DNA from: Geosiphon pyriformis
Lineage: Eukaryota > Glomeromycota > Glomeromycetes > Archaeosporales > Geosiphonaceae
DNA length: 64,000 nucleotides
Assembly (NCBI GenBank): GCA_016748015.1
Contig: JAAOMT010000134.1
Location: forward strand, 1,729,057-1,793,056
Reading direction: 5' to 3'
Part shown: positions 48,140 to 62,912 of the stretch, in pieces
Position numbering within the stretch: the stretch's first letter is position 1
How the letters are laid out: every line of letters begins with the position of its first letter
Program-made: the position numbers and the translations under genes
Notes under the pieces: generated by a model
What the model was told of the DNA's origin: nothing
The model's input: only the letters and a program-made list of their open reading frames with translations
The model's database searches: none

Positions 48140-51100
48140 GGAGATTTGCTAAATGCAATATTTGAGGTATCAATATCTCTGTAAAACAGAAAGACATTAT
48201 TTGTTGACACAAAAAATCTGGTAATTTGGTATCAATCATTATAAAGACAAAATTGAGATCTAACATTAAGCCATAGATCATAAATAAGTTTAATGGTGTT
48301 TAAATTTTCACATTTGGCTTGGATGTGAGTTTTCTTGGTGCTAAAATTGCCATAATTATGTACAATTTTTTGGCTTAACATGTTTCAAAGATGGATGAAA
48401 TTTCTGGTAGAATTATCTCAATCAGGCTTTTATTTAAAAAAAAGTTGTTAGTTATGGTTTTAGATTTATATGCTGTTGCTTTTGCTGAAGCAAAATTTAG
48501 TCAGGTGTTGGTTATTAATTTGTTTATTACTAAAACAGTCAATTCCAGCACTTTTGTGATATTAGATTGAGATTTCAATAAAAATAGTATAAAGAAGAGT
48601 ACAAATTTCAAGTTTTGTGTAGATTTGGGGTTGGTTAACTTATTTTATAGACATTTTTTGGTCAAGACTTTTACTTGGGACAATTTCAGAGGTGTTAAAA
48701 AAGTTATTAATTTTATTTTTGTGAACCAAAATCTGGCATTTGCTGTTGCTAGTCACAAAATTTATTCTGCATCTGAGTTTTTTGACACTAATTACAAAAT
48801 GGTTTCAATTGTGACTGGTCTGGATGGTCTTTTGAATGTTTATTTTTAATAGTGTACACAAATAGGTTAATAATAATAGGTGGAAATTCATAATTAAGAG
48901 TGCCAATATCAATAAATGGTTGTATTTTAAAGAGTGTTTTTTGGGATTATTCTTGGAAAAGAGAGTAAATTTTAATAGTGCCAAGAATAGTAGTAACTTG
49001 GATTTAATGTGAAAAATTCTTAGAGAAATGGTGATTGGTTTTGCTAATAAGGTGTTTTCTAGACTGTGGTTTTCTGAATTTAACAATTCAAGGAATATGC
49101 AATTTTCAAAGTTTTTTAAACTGGAATTGTTAATGGCCAAACTTGTAAGAAGCATTAATTTGAATTAAATTTTGGGAACTAGTTGCTTAATCAATGTTTG
49201 GGTTGTCATTAATAAGAAAGAAGCTGTTAAAGTTCATGTTATAATCAGTGCTGATGTTAGTTCTAAGAAGATCTTATGTAATTTGTCAAGTGTCAAGAAA
49301 AAATATTGCAAATTCAAGTATTATGAATTCAAGTCTGCCAGGAATAATTTTATTTGAAAATCTATAGAAAACACATAGAGAATTTTTGTTTTAATAAGAA
49401 AAAAATGATTAAAAGTGTCTTAGACTAGCCATTTCGAAAGATAGTTTTTGATTACTTAATGGTTAATAATAAGTTAATTCTGAAATCACAGATAGTCAAA
49501 TCCTTAATTAATACTATTATAGAAAAATAGACAAAGAAACATACAGTGCCAGATATTTTGTTTGATTATTGGCTTGATCAATATGCTCCTTTAAACTACA
49601 TTAATGTTAAGACTTTTTCAAATATTATATGTAAAATTAAGTTTGATAAGTTTTGGTAGGTTGTTAAAAACTTGTCTGATAAGAAAATTACTGGTCTGTC
49701 TAGTATTCTGAATAAGCTTTGGAAGAATAAAGATGAGCAGATTTTAGGTAGTTTGTTAGACATTCTAAATGGGTGTTTGTTGTTGAATGCTGTTCTTAAA
49801 CAATAGAAAAGAGTTTGAATTTCTATGATACTAAAGCTGTATAATTGAGAAAGGATTCTAATAAACACTAGATTAATAGCTCTAATTGAAATAATTCATA
49901 AGATTCTATCCAAAATTTTTTTAAACAGAATTTTCTTGGCTTGTAATAGGTTTGATGTTTTGTGTAATGATAACTTTTTAGTATTGAAAAGCACATTTAC
50001 TTAATTTTCTATTTTTGCTGTTGGCTCTGTTATTAAAAATGCATTGAAAAAAAGCTGTAAACTGTGGCTGGTTTTGCAAAATATGCACAAGACATATGAT
50101 TTTGTTGGTTGGCTTTATTTAAAAAACAGTCTGATTAAAATCAAAATGTGTTTCTGCTTTATTAAGTTTTTCAAGACTATATACAATAAACAATTCAATC
50201 ATGTAATAACAAATTTTGGGTTTACTGATAAATATATTATTCATAATAGTCTGAATCAGAATGAAGTTTTTTTATCTTTATTGTAGAAGATTTTTTATAA
50301 TTCACTGCTTTATAAAGTTAAAAGATATAAAAGTTTGTATGGATATAAATTAGATTCAAAGTTTTTTATACAAATTGGTAAACAAGATCAAAGAAGTGGT
50401 TTGACTTTTTTTCTTGCAACAAGGGCTTTCGTGAATGACACTATTTGGGTTGGAAATAGTATGTTTATTATTCAGTGTATTTTTGACTTAACTAGTGAGT
50501 TTTTTTATATTAATAATATTTCAATTAATATAGATAAGACAATAGCCATATCTATCAACCAAAAAATAAGAATTTCTTAGTTACTAATAAATAGGTTCCA
50601 CATTTTAATTGCCAAAAAGAGCAAATTTCACAAATACTTAGGCATTTTTTGTCTATTGATGGTTTTTTGAGGCCTAGTCTTGCTAAAGCTTAGTCTAATA
50701 TTAAGTTTTTTGTAAATTTGGTTTTAAAAAAAACAGTGTCTAACAAACAATTTTTGTATTTGATGTCTGCTGTTTTGCAGTTGATAATTAGTTACAGATT
50801 ACAATTTAGTCATGTCTTTATAAATATGTATAAAAAATGAGACAGATTGCTGAGAAAAGAGCTAAAGCTAAAAGCCAATTTGCCTAAAAATTTTCTCACT
50901 GAAGCCATCTTTCATCCTAAATTGTATGGTCTTAAAACTTTTAGACAAGTGCTGACTGAAAACTCTTTAGCAAATTTGGTGAATTTTGCCAATTCAAAAG
51001 GCATTCTTGGTAGATTGTTTGAACATAAAACCATAAATCTATAGGCTGCCAATTAGATACTCTGGCAATCTCTTAATTTTCTGACCATGTTATTAGTCAA

Positions 51101-52797
51101 TTTTGTAAACTGTTTTCTAACTGGTATAACCAACACTCTGATGTCATGTAAGTTTTCTTTGGGCATTAATTTGCCAAATGTTTTTTGAGTTGATAATAGC
51201 ATTGCTGTTGTTAAAATATTGGGCTTGAAGCATTATTTGGGCATTGTGGGTGTTTTGAGAAAGTTTGGTATTATCTTCATAAACCAGCTTCTGAATTATC
51301 AAAATGTGTGTTTTATGTAGAGTAATTTCTGCAAATAGAAAAAATTGGATCTTAGGGGACCAGTTTCCAATTAATTCAGTCTATTAGTCAAATTTATTAA
51401 GAATGATAGTTTGATTGACAACTATCTTATTGCTCTTAGTCTTACTTTTGGTTATTGTGTGAGCAATTTTGAATCTGTTAGTAACCATCTTTTGAAGTAT
51501 AATTTTAATAGTATGATTGCTTATACAGATGGTTTAATTAAGAGTTTGGGTATTATAGGTGCTTGTAATAACACTGCTACTTATTTTTCAGACATCAATA
51601 CTGGTGTTGGTATTAAAGTATGTGGTCTGCTTTTCTCAACTATAGTGCAAATACATGTCATTATTTTTGCATTAGAATGCATTCCAGCTTTTAGCTTTGT
51701 TGATTTGTTCACAGATAGTCAGACATCATTAAACATGTGCTCATTGTTCAAATATAAGGCAAATTTGGATTTTTGTGATAAATATTGAATAGAAAAAGAG
51801 TATATTTATAAAATTATTAAGTTTAAGAAATTGTTGGTCTATTAGAACAAGATAAAAGACCACTTTGAAATAGTGGACAATGAGCATGCTAATTCTTTGG
51901 CTAATGTCACCACAGATTCTAACTTCATATTGCTGATTGGTATGTCTTGCCACTTTTTTTCTGTTAAAAGCAGACCTGTATCTAAGAACATTTGTCATTT
52001 TACTAAGCATTTTTTTGATGCTATTAATTTTGTTAGTTGAGATTCCAAGTATGTATTTGGTGCTGTAAATAATACACTGTGTGACTTGTTTAATATAAGT
52101 AAAACATTTTGATAGTTAGATTTGTGCTGGTTTCACCAGTTTTGTTTTTACATTACTTTATTTTTACTTTATAAAAACTCACTATTATTGTTTGCCTATG
52201 GTCAAAAAGAAGCATCAGTATAATTCAAGTTATTTTAGTGTGTTGTGTATTTAATATAGACTGGTTGAGAACTTTGACCACATTCTCTTGTGCTTACAAT
52301 GTTGGCACTAGAAAAAATTTGATTTTGATAACTATTAAAACATAGATTGATTTGCTGGGTATTAAAACTACTGACAATATAGTAGTCTAATCTTTGCATA
52401 AGACTGGATCTTTAAATCAATTGTATATGACACTTGCCAAAAGCTTTGTAATAAAAATATAGATGACTAATATAATGCAATTTATGAGTGGTGGTTTTAA
52501 TGGCGCTGATTATATCATTAAACTAGTTCAGAGTTTCACTAAAAGTCACAAATCTGTTATATAGTTGTCAACTGTTAAGTTGAAATTACACTACAAGAAA
52601 CATGGTTTTTTGCTACATAATAGATCTGAAATACTGGCTGTATCTGGCTTGACTTTTGTCTGATCTCATGATGCAATTTTTGATTTTAACATTAAATTAG
52701 GTATTTATGTTTGTTTTAGTTTACATCTTTACTTATTTAGTATTAGATTTGGCTTTTTACATAATGTTTTTGTTATTAATAGTTTTAGTGCTTAATG
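48140..52797 (+). pseudogene. LINE-2 ORF2
   Basis: Endonuclease traces (48170-48850) show IKTKL where LINE-1 has TETKL, a lone DFNKN, VINFIFVNQN and FFDTNYK where LINE-1 has TDHN, so four catalytic positions are replaced. Reverse transcriptase (49600-50700) has ITGLSSILNKLWKN, GSVIKNALKKSCKLWLVLQN and the box FVND at 50428-50439 (D-to-N). RNase H (51500-51930) keeps AYTDG and TDSQ but has VQI in place of AEL. Stops are frequent and mostly at Trp or Gln positions. Confidence 0.8.
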
Positions 52798-52935
52798 TTG
52801 TCTTGATTAACCCAAGTGGCTGGTTATGTATAGAAAATACATAAGTCATACTTAATATAGAAGTTTTTCTGTTCCATAGTTTTAAGTAATAGTTGGGTTT
52901 CACTTATTAATTATTTAATAATAAAAAAATTATAA

Positions 52936-54663
52936 AATAAAACAATAAATTATTTTAATACTTAAAAACTACCTAATTTATTAAAAATAAATAAATAAAA
53001 ATATTTAAGTTAATTATAATTTTTACAAAATAAGTTAAAAATTAGAAAAACATAGTATTTTTAATAAATTTGGTTAAAATAATATAAAATTTATATTAAT
53101 AATATTATAAATAAAAACTTAATATTATTTAATAAATAATATATTGTAATTTTAAAAAAATTAAATTTAAAACTTATATTTTTTATATAAATTTGTAATA
53201 ACTAAAAAAATCAACTAAATTTTAAATAAATTAAATATTAAAAAATAAAAATATATTTTCAATAAATAAATAAAAGTTAAATATTATTAAATAAGTTATA
53301 AATATATAAAAAATATATTATATATTTTAATTAATTAATTCTTTAAACAAAAAAAAATTTTATATTTTAAGTAGTATTTACATCATAATTCTAGTAAGTT
53401 TACATAAACAAACAAAAAATAAATAAAAAACTTCAAAAAATTTTCAATAAAAAATAAGTATTTATTAAACAAATAATATTAAATATTTATATATTTAGAC
53501 AGATTATAAATACTAACTTAGTTTAAATTATTTATTGTAAATTTTATATTATATTATATTTTTTTCTTAATTTCTGTAATATTTGTTTGATTAATTTTAG
53601 CAAATAAAATTAATATCTTGTATTATAAAACTTTTTAAGAAAAAAAATAATTATTTAAAATAATTTTATATTATTATGTTTAATCATATTTTTTTTTCTT
53701 TAAGTAATTTAAATTAAAAAGATATAATTTTTTTGTTTAACAATAAATTACATTTTTTTCATAATTTATAAACAAATTTTTTTTTAAAAATAAAAAAAAA
53801 GATTTAAAATAAATTATATAATTATAATAGGCTTTTAATTTTTTAAACTTTTATATTTAATAAAATATAATTTAAACTTAATAAATATTATTTTGTTTAA
53901 TTATGTTTATTTTTTGTGTAATTAAAAATTTTTAAAGCTTTTTTGTAAATAAAAACTGATTATTTAATATTTGTAAACTGTAAATAAAGATCAATTATTA
54001 AATATTAAATTTATATTTATAAATTAATAAACATTAGTAATTTATTATTAGTAATTTAGTGTTAAATAATTTAAAAATTATATAAAAAATAAAATTTTTC
54101 AAAAGACAAAAAATACTTTTTTATATATTAAATTGTAATTGTTTTTTAGCTAATTAATTTAGCAATAATATTATAATTTTTTAATATTTACTTATAAAAC
54201 TCTATAATAAATTAATAATAAAAATAGAATATTATGTCAATTTTTATTGTTTATTTTTTAACTTGTCATATTTTATAAATAATTAAAAATTTATATTGGT
54301 TTTATTATTATTATTATTATTTTGAGATTAAAAATCATATATTATTAAATATTATAAGATTAAAAAAGAGCTATAATTAATAAAATTTGGATTATATAAA
54401 AAATTACAATAACAAACAAATGTTTTATTAAATTTTTTTAATTTTTTAAAATATTTTACTTTTTATTAATAATAAATTTTCATCATAAATTATTTTTTAA
54501 TGCTAATAATTTAATATAAATAATAAATTTTTGATTTTTACAATAGTTGTATTTTTTTTTAGTATTTTAATATTATAATATTTATTTTTATTAATATTTA
54601 AAGTTACTTTTTAATTAAATAATAAATAAAAAACAAATATTTTATTATTATAAATAAATATTT
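52936..54663. other. AT desert
   Basis: About 1.7 kb of almost pure A/T sequence. No frame, repeat unit or homology to the nearby elements could be supported. Confidence 0.6.
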
Positions 54664-55537
54664 TGTTATTATTTATAGAAATTTAGGAATTTTTAATAAA
54701 GATATAAAGTAGTTAATTAAAAATAGGTGCAATAAAAAAAAATTTCAGAATTCTTAAGAAATCACAGGATTTCAGGAATTTTAGATTTTAAAAATTCCAA
54801 AATTCTTGGTTAAAAGAATTAAAAAAATCCAAGAAATCTCATATAATCTTAAATATATATATATAATAAAAGTATTAAAAACAGAAAAAGAGAGTTTAGA
54901 ATTAATATCAACAATTAATTAATTATCTAATATATTTTCTTTTAAAAAGTAGTTTTCTACAACTTAAAGTAAAATCAAATTACATATTAATAAAATATTA
55001 ATTATCTTCTGAATCTATGTTATTATCACTTAATTAAAAAATATTAATCATTTTTATTCTATCAACATAAAATATTAATAGAACTTAACATTTAACTATA
55101 CTAAACCAATAACTCTTGATTATGACTATTAATAGAATACTAATTTCTTATTTTTTTTCTTATTTTCTTTTATTTTCTTTATTTTTTTTGTTTTATTTTT
55201 TGTTATTTACTAATTGATTAAAAAAATTAAATGCTGACTATTTAATATCAAAAATAGCTTGATAAAAAACTTAGAAATAAGAGTAGAAATTTAAGAATAG
55301 CTTATTAGAAGAACATGACTGTTAGAATAAACCAGCTACTACACTAAAAAAAAATTCATAAAATAAGCTTCTGGAAGAGTATTGAAATAATCATTGAATC
55401 TTTGTTTATTATATAAAAGACTTAATCAAAACCTTCAAATTACAAAAACCTTCAGATTTACTAACATTACCAAGCTATTGAGCATTAAGTTATGAGTTTG
55501 TTATTTGTATTAATATTCCAAATAATCACTTGTAATA
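54664..55537 (+). repeat. 5' LTR of gypsy B (874 bp)
   Basis: Starts TGTTATTATTTATAG and ends TTGTAATA (CA decayed to TA). Shares with A the ATTCTTAAGAAATC-like palindromic zone at 54745-54840, the T-rich tract at 55141-55200 and the AAGTTATGAGTTTGTTATTTG block. Confidence 0.85.
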
Positions 55538-56479
55538 TTTAGTACTCCCTATAAAGTATAATCTAACAAAAAACTAGCATCAATATTAATTATCTGGAAA
55601 AGTGACAAACCAAAAAATTATAAGAGAAAACCACTTAAAATTTACAAAATTCTTATTTTAATATTATCAAAGTTACTTGAAATTAACAAGTAACAATTGG
55701 TTAGCAAAATCAGTTTTCAATTATTATATTAACAAAAAAATTAAATTCTATTTGGAAGACCAAAGAAATTTAGAAACTGCTCTTAACAATTTCTACAGTA
55801 AATTATTTTAAAGCACTACATTTTTACTAAACCATTTATTTACACCAATAATCACAAAAATAAAAAGAAAAATTAGAAATTACATCTAAAAAAAATTTTC
55901 TATTATCTTTGCAAACAAAAAAAAATTACAAACACTAGCAAAAATTCTAAAAAAATACAACTGCTTAATTGAAAGAAACCAAAAGTTATTTTATCTATTC
56001 ACTTATTATACTATTATATACTAAGAAATATTATTCACATATTATTAAAATTTGCATTACTATTAACCACAAAAACACTATTATCCAGAATACCATTCTA
56101 AAATAATCAGAAGAAAGCCAAATTATTATGAACTTATAGTAAATACTATAAAGAATTTAGATCATGATCAACAATTTTATTAGAACTTTAATTACTACTA
56201 TCACAACCAAATTTCAGATCTATCAGTTATTGGAAAGTTACCAATTCAAAAGAAAAAATAAACAGTAATTAGTAAAACAATAATCAAAACCCAATCCCAA
56301 ATAATCCAAAAATACAAATTCCAATTGTTTCAACTCAGTAAAACTTGAACAATCCAAATTTTACTTCTATTATTTAGTAAGACTTACTTTTAGTTATCAT
56401 GATCAATTCACCAGTTGCATTAATTATATCATCACAACAATAGTCTCTACAACCACCATCACAATAATAACAATTAGCA

Positions 56480-57300
56480 CCAATAACATATACATCTATT
56501 GACAAACTGAAAAAATTTACTAGTAAAGAAAACAATATCTAAACATGTTTAAACAATATCACTAAGGCAGTTACAACCAATAATTAAGACAATGTCAGAG
56601 CCTTTTAAGCCATTTTTTACTTTTTGTAAAATACTGTCAACTCATAATATTAGAATATTGTCAACAAACCACAAACCTTTGATGTATTTAAAACCACATT
56701 TCTATAATATTTTAGCAATTACAACAGCATTAATAGATTATTAACTAGTTTTACTATACTTAAACAAAATAAAATTAAAGCAGTTACTACTTATTTAGAA
56801 TACTTCTACAGAAATCTGTACCAAATACAGGCAATACAAGCTGATTACTTTATTAAGACACAAATCTTAAGCCAGTTTATTAGTAGACTATATAGTAGCT
56901 TGTTATAACAAGTATATCTAGTACATCCAAATATGTTCCAAAATACAGTCATATATGCAAAAGATTTTAAATCAGCCAAATTTAAAGCTAATCATACTTA
57001 AGCCATTAATCTAGTGATAAATAGATCATCTAAATTGGATATCAATTTGGCAAAGTTATTAATCAGAAAATTGAAAGATACTTAGCTAACAATCAGACAA
57101 TTTATTAATTTTCACAACACTGCAACAATACAAAAAACTTCAATTATTTTTAAAATTAATTGCATCTATTATTCTCATCAACCAACCAATCATAGCAGCA
57201 AGAAATGTGTATCTGTCATTATTGTGATAAACAAAAACACCTAAAATTGGACTACCATATAATATTAAATAACTAATAATTGTGAAATTAATATTAAAAC
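56480..57300 (+). pseudogene. Gypsy B gag
   Basis: Fragments such as TYLEYFYRNLYQIQAI (about 56790-56845) match A. The zinc knuckle at 57214-57255 reads CHYCDKQKHLKLDY; the last ligand Cys is Tyr (TGC/TGT to TAC/TAT class change). Confidence 0.65.
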
Positions 57301-57839
57301 TTTAATTACCAGTTTTAAATTCCAAATTACATTCAAAATTAGAAACTATATCAATCTTATTACATCTTAATAATGCAACAACTAATATACTTACCTCCAG
57401 TATATCAAACTCCAGTACTAGTCATCTATTAATTACAGCCACAAATTATCTATTAACTTCAACTAATTTAAACACCACTTTAAAATCTAGTTCAAATATT
57501 ATCTGATAGCTAAAAACCAAAGATTATACACACATCACAGAATTGGAAATCAGTAATAGTAATACACCAACCAATTCTCAATTTACCAAATCAGCCATTA
57601 GAATTATGCCAGCAAAGTTTGGAAAATAGATAGACCCAAAACCTGAATTCCTAAAACTATTTAAGTTTTCTGGTTACTCCAGAAGACAATACATCCAACA
57701 ATTTGAAAACCAACCAATAAACACTTATCAACAACATTCCATCAACAACTATTACAGAAAACAAATTATTTGTAACCATATTTTTTTTCAAATTAAAAAC
57801 CCAATCAGAAACATTATTATTCAATAGAGCTGTTCTTAA

Positions 57840-58220
57840 CACCAAACCAATTATTATCATATATACTGACACTAAAATTAATAGCCACTCTATCAAGCTA
57901 ATTCTTAATAATGATTTAATAAACAGCATTATCACATGACAATTCATAAACCAATTAGATTGCCAAGTTGATTGTACTGTTAATGCCAGAATAATTATAG
58001 TAATAGAATAACAAAAACTTCTATTGACAAAATTAACTTTTTATTTGAAGTTAATAGTATTATGACATTCATCAAGGTTTTTATGATAGAAGTTACACAG
58101 TACCAAGCACTAGTTGGTAATGACTGGCTATTTAAAACCAATATCATACTTAACTAGAACACCTAAAAGTTGCAGCTTAGTTAAAATGGTTTACAAACTT
58201 GAGTATTTGCTACTTGTGGC
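57840..58220 (+). pseudogene. Gypsy B protease
   Basis: KLILNNDLINSII at about 57895-57933 aligns with A KLILNSGSTDSII; both the catalytic Asp and the following Ser-Gly are replaced. GNDWLFKTN (about 58118-58142) is the second block. Confidence 0.6.
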
Positions 58221-59039
58221 TATTTTAAACCAACTATTATGTATTTACTAATAGAATTTAAGAAAGAAAAAAAAACCTATCTGAAAAGCTTATCAAGTTT
58301 TATGGGCCAATAAAAATCACAATAAATTACCACTAATCTTAATCTGGAAAGAAAAGAGAAAAAAAAAGGAAAGAAAAAAAGAACAACTTCAAGTTACTAT
58401 CTTAATATATACTCTTTATAACACTACACAACTAAGACAACCAAATTATTGTCAACCCAAACTAATATGTGTTAATTATGATAAAAAATTGTTAACAATA
58501 GGTACATGTTGTGGTAACAATAAGGAATAACCAATAACAATCAAGTATTATTGCTGTTCATGCATCTTTAAATGCTTTAAACAATCCAAATAACAAGAAA
58601 AATAGGACAATGAGTCTTGTCTTACATGTAGAACAATTTTTCTTAACAAAAGAATATGAAACAACATTCCTGAACAAAAAAAAACTTGTGATAAATTGTG
58701 TTAATATACAATTCTAATCAATAATTAGATACAAAGAGAGATTTTGATTAATGAAACTTAAAAATAAGTGCTAAAATAATTGGAAGTTTATTTATATAAT
58801 AACAAAATCTGGAGAATAGTAAATACTAAAGCTAAAAGCACTTTATTCAATAAAATACTGGAAATTAAAAATAATTCACTAATGCTTCCTAAACCCAAAT
58901 TTGTTTTAACTTTCGACTTTATTAACAACATTATAGACAATACTAAACAATTTTATAAGCACTAACAAGACCTAATACCAACTTATAAAGAGCAAAAGTA
59001 AAGACTAGAACAATTAAACATAAGACTATACAAACATTG

Positions 59040-60090
59040 TCTAATTTTCAGTGACTTCAAATATTGTGATAATTGTGACTTTATTTACAATTTATTATTA
59101 TACATAATCTATTTAATCTTTAAAAAAAAAAAACCAATCAGCGAATGTGCATTAAAATTGAAATCAAAAATCAAGTACAATTCAGACTCCTACAATAATG
59201 GCAACAATAATTCTAACTCCATTCACTATGGCAATAATAATGATGATTTAAATTTTGACTACAATTTTGAACAATATATCACACTTTCAGATCTGTTAAT
59301 AGAGCAGAAACTAAAATAATTTAGTAATAATGATGAAAGTATTATGTTAGAATATATATATAATATTAATACAAAATTTAATTTTAAATATTCAAAAAAA
59401 CTGCTTTTAGATTAAAATCTTATTTATGCACTAGTATAAATCTGAAAATAATACTGAAAATTCTAGCAACAATAATAATCCAACTAGTTTTTAGATCTAG
59501 TTTAGTGAAAAAAAAGGATTAACATCAGAGAAAAATAATTAATACAGAATATATAGAAAATATTATTACAATGCTACAAAACAACTCAGAAAAGAGATAT
59601 ACTATAGAATTAAATAAAAAAATAGCACAGGCAATATTTCTGTTTTTGGTTAAAATAGTTTAGTTAGTTTTAGTGAGAACAAAAAAAAAATTAAGGATTA
59701 CAGCAAAAAAAATTAAGAAATTCGGATCAACAAATAGAATAAATATATCAGTTAATATGATAGAAAAAAAACAGTTTATAAAGAAAAAATTATCTCCATT
59801 CATTAATTAATTTCTATTTTATTATATGACCAGTATATAATAATTATAAAAAGAAAAAAAAGACCAATTCCAAATTTTTGAAGTAAAAACAAATATTTGT
59901 AAATCAGAAAAGATTGCCATTACCAATTTCTATATACCTGCTAAAAACAACAAACACATCAAGATTCTAATATACAATTTAATTAGAAACCTAATTAAAA
60001 TATTAAGTGAAATTATCATTGAATACTTAAGTACTGAAGTTGAGAATTAAGCACTTACTACTATTTCAAACTTTTTACAGCTTTGTAGAT
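59040..60090 (+). pseudogene. Gypsy B cysteine-pair segment and dUTPase
   Basis: Cysteine pairs KHC and CDNC (59040-59080) and an Asn/Asp-rich linker precede the dUTPase. Motif 1 is NINTKFNFKY (about 59367-59395; Asp lost). Motif 2 is frameshifted (RSSLVKKK). Motif 3 is IINTEYIENIITML (about 59530-59575), motif 4 NKKIAQAIF (about 59615-59640, intact) and motif 5 FGSTNR (59721-59738, near intact). The following beta-rich segment (IAITNFYIPAKNNKHIKI, ILSEIIIEYLSTEVEN) ends in LQLCRYVDITLQ. Because motifs lost in A survive here, the two copies together support a real dUTPase in the ancestor. Confidence 0.75.
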
Positions 60091-60373
60091 ATGTAGACAT
60101 TACATTACAACAATTTATAAACAAGAAGACTGTTATTTGTTATAATCAGAACAGTTAAAGCAAATAAACTTGGAAAACTTAAACTCATATTAATATATGT
60201 AACTCAAAATGCTACTCAACAATTTTATTAACATCTTTGTGAATAAAAATAAATTTGGCAGAACTAATATTATTCAATATTAGATCAAAACTAAAAATGT
60301 TATGCCAATTAAACAACAAGTATACTGAGTACTATTAACTAGTTATAAAATTATCTGACAAAAAATTAACAGA

Positions 60374-61400
60374 ATGTTAAACAATAAGTTAATTCAACTA
60401 TCAATAAGTTCATGGTTATTACCAGTAATATTAGTTCAGAAAAAAAATGCAAAAATCCACTTTTATATTGATTATAGAAAATTTAACAGTATTACTTGTG
60501 GAGATAGTTATTTAATTCCACAGATCCAAGAACTATTTAATGCTTTTGGAGAAAAGAAATGGTTTTTAATACTAGACTTAAATAGTAGTTACTAACAAGT
60601 AGTCATGAAATCAGCTAACAAAAAAAAGACTGCATTTATAACCAAAAAAAAAAACTTTGAATTTAATGTTATATTATTCAACTTAACCAATACTTCAGCC
60701 ATTTTTCAACAACTTATAGAAATTGTCTATACTAGATTACTATAAAAATCAATAGTAGTGTATTTAAATAACACTAATGTGTTTTTAAAAACATTTAACA
60801 ACCATTTTTACCATTTTTAACAAGTGTTTAAAAGACTAAAAAGAGCTAAATTAAAGTTGAATACAACTAAATGCTTTTTTGGAAAAACAAAACTCAAGTT
60901 TTTGGAACATATTGTAAGCAAAAACGGCATAAAAACAGATCCAAACAAGATTAAAATAGTCAAAAACTTTTTAGTACCAACAAATTTTACAAAATTAAGA
61001 GCATTCTTGGAATTTGCTAAATACTATTATCACTTTATTCAAAACTTCTCCAAACTAGCTCAACTACTCTACCAGTTCCAAGCAAAAAATGTCAAATATA
61101 AATAAATGGAAAACCAACAAAAAGCTTATTTAAGCACCAGTACTAATCTATCCAAATTACAGCAAGCCATTTATTATTATCATGAATATATCAAGTCAAG
61201 CATTAAAAGTTGTATTGTTTTAAAAAAGATTAAATTGTTGAGAATATCCAGTAGTATATGTCAACAAAAGTTTAAGTTTAGCTAAAAAGAACTATAGAAC
61301 TTCAGCATTAGAACATTTGGCTATTTATTAGACTGTTATTAAATAGAAAAAATATTTAAGTCAAAAGTTTGATGTATATACTAATCACAAAGAATTAATA
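60374..61400 (+). pseudogene. Gypsy B reverse transcriptase and RNase H
   Basis: Frames 60374-60595 and 60824-61105 encode SWLLPVILVQKKNAKIHFYI, DYRKFNSITCGDSYLIPQIQ, WFLILDLNSSY, and RLKRAKLKLNTTKCFFGKTK with FLEHIVSKNGIKTDPNKIK. The active-site box is YLNN at 60761-60772 (family YLDD). The RNase H part is frameshifted; ISQALKVVLF-like text near 61190 marks it. Confidence 0.82.
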
Positions 61401-61639
61401 TCAATCCAAAAGTAAAAATTTAGAAACAATTATTATGTAAGATGAAAAATAGATCTATTACTATTTAATTATACAGTACATTATAAAAAAATAAAACAAA
61501 ACAAAAATGCTAACAATTTGTCACAAATAAAACAAATCTAAAAAAACATTTCAATCCAAAAATATAACAAAAAATAAATCCACAAAAATATTAACAATTT
61601 CAATATTATATTAATATTCAACAGTTTGAAAAGAAATTA

Positions 61640-62530
61640 TCTCAAAAAAAACAAAATAACATAAAACAACAAGCAAAATATTTTATCACTTACCAAAATA
61701 GATTATATCAGAAAACAGAAAATACTCAGATTAGCTATTTAGAGTAATTACAGAACCAGAAAAAGAAACAATATTATTCAATATATATTTAAATCTAATA
61801 ACAAGACACTTTTATAAAAAAGCAATCATATATAGAACCAGAAAAAAATATTATTGGCCATCTATATATTCAGATATTATTTAATATGTTTAAAATTGCA
61901 ATGTTTATCAGAAAAGAGGAAGAATAAAACTCAATAAACTGTTAAAATCAATTAAAATAGAACAATTATTTGATTAAATTGGAATTGACTTGATTAGATC
62001 ATTAATAATAATTAACAAAGATAATAAATATATAGTAATAGTCATAGACTATCTCACAAAATAGCCAGAAGCAAAAACAATTCAAAGAGCAGATGCAAAT
62101 TAGTAGCTGAATTTGTTTATTAAAATTTGATATGTCAAAATGGATATCTAAAAAAATTATTATCAGATTAAAGAATTCACTTTGTGAACAGAATATTAAC
62201 AGAACTAAGTCAAAAATTTAGAATTAAGAAACTATTATTATTATCATATTATTTACAAATAAATGACTTAGTTAAAAGATTCAACAGAATATTGTATAAA
62301 ACAATAGCCAAGATCAGCCAAAAAAACCAGGACAAATAAAATTTGTTTATATTATTAGTATTATTTGCTTATCAAACAATAAAGTAAGATACCATATAAG
62401 CAACACTATTTGAACTTGTTTATAGTAAAATCACAATATTACTAATTAAGATAAATATTAATATATATCTAATAAAACTAATAATAGAAGTCAATTTACA
62501 AAAAAAATTGCTAAGAAAAACATATAACTT
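61640..62530 (+). pseudogene. Gypsy B integrase
   Basis: HFYKKAIIYRTRKKYYWPSI precedes NCNVYQ (the CxxC is broken). GIDLIRSL keeps the first Asp (61987-61989); KLLSD and LVKRFN mark the second Asp and the catalytic Glu position, the latter changed to Lys (E-to-K). LLFAYQTIK (about 62355-62382) is the terminal block. Confidence 0.75.
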
Positions 62531-62912
62531 AATAAAAACATTAGAAAACAAAAAAATAACACAATAACTGATTACTAAATAAACCAGTTAAATTCAAGAT
62601 TGAAAACAAAGTACTTTTATATTATACTAAAGCAGAAAAACAATAAAATAGAAAATTTAACTTCAAATAAAATAAACTATTTTACATTGAAGAAATTCTA
62701 GGAAATAGAGCTTATAAATTAAGATAAAACAACAAAATTTTAATTAAAACAACACATAAAAATTGACTAAAATCATATTATAATATAATATTATCATTTA
62801 TCAGTAATATTCTACTATTGAGAATACAACAAATACTAATTCAACCAGATAAGATTCTATAAGATTTAAAATCAATTATAATTATTAACATAAACACATC
62901 AAATTGAGATAA

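Larger units (their letters stand above)
46300..52935 (+). mobile_element. LINE-2: full-length but decayed LINE
   Basis: Colinear with LINE-1 over about 6.6 kb: ORF1 (46310-48127), ORF2 (48140-52797) and a 3' tail with a perfect 8-bp hairpin (52824-52831 with 52837-52844). Sequence identity to LINE-1 is clear but moderate, and its ORF1 N-terminus differs, so it is a related subfamily. More stops and frameshifts than LINE-1. Confidence 0.85.
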
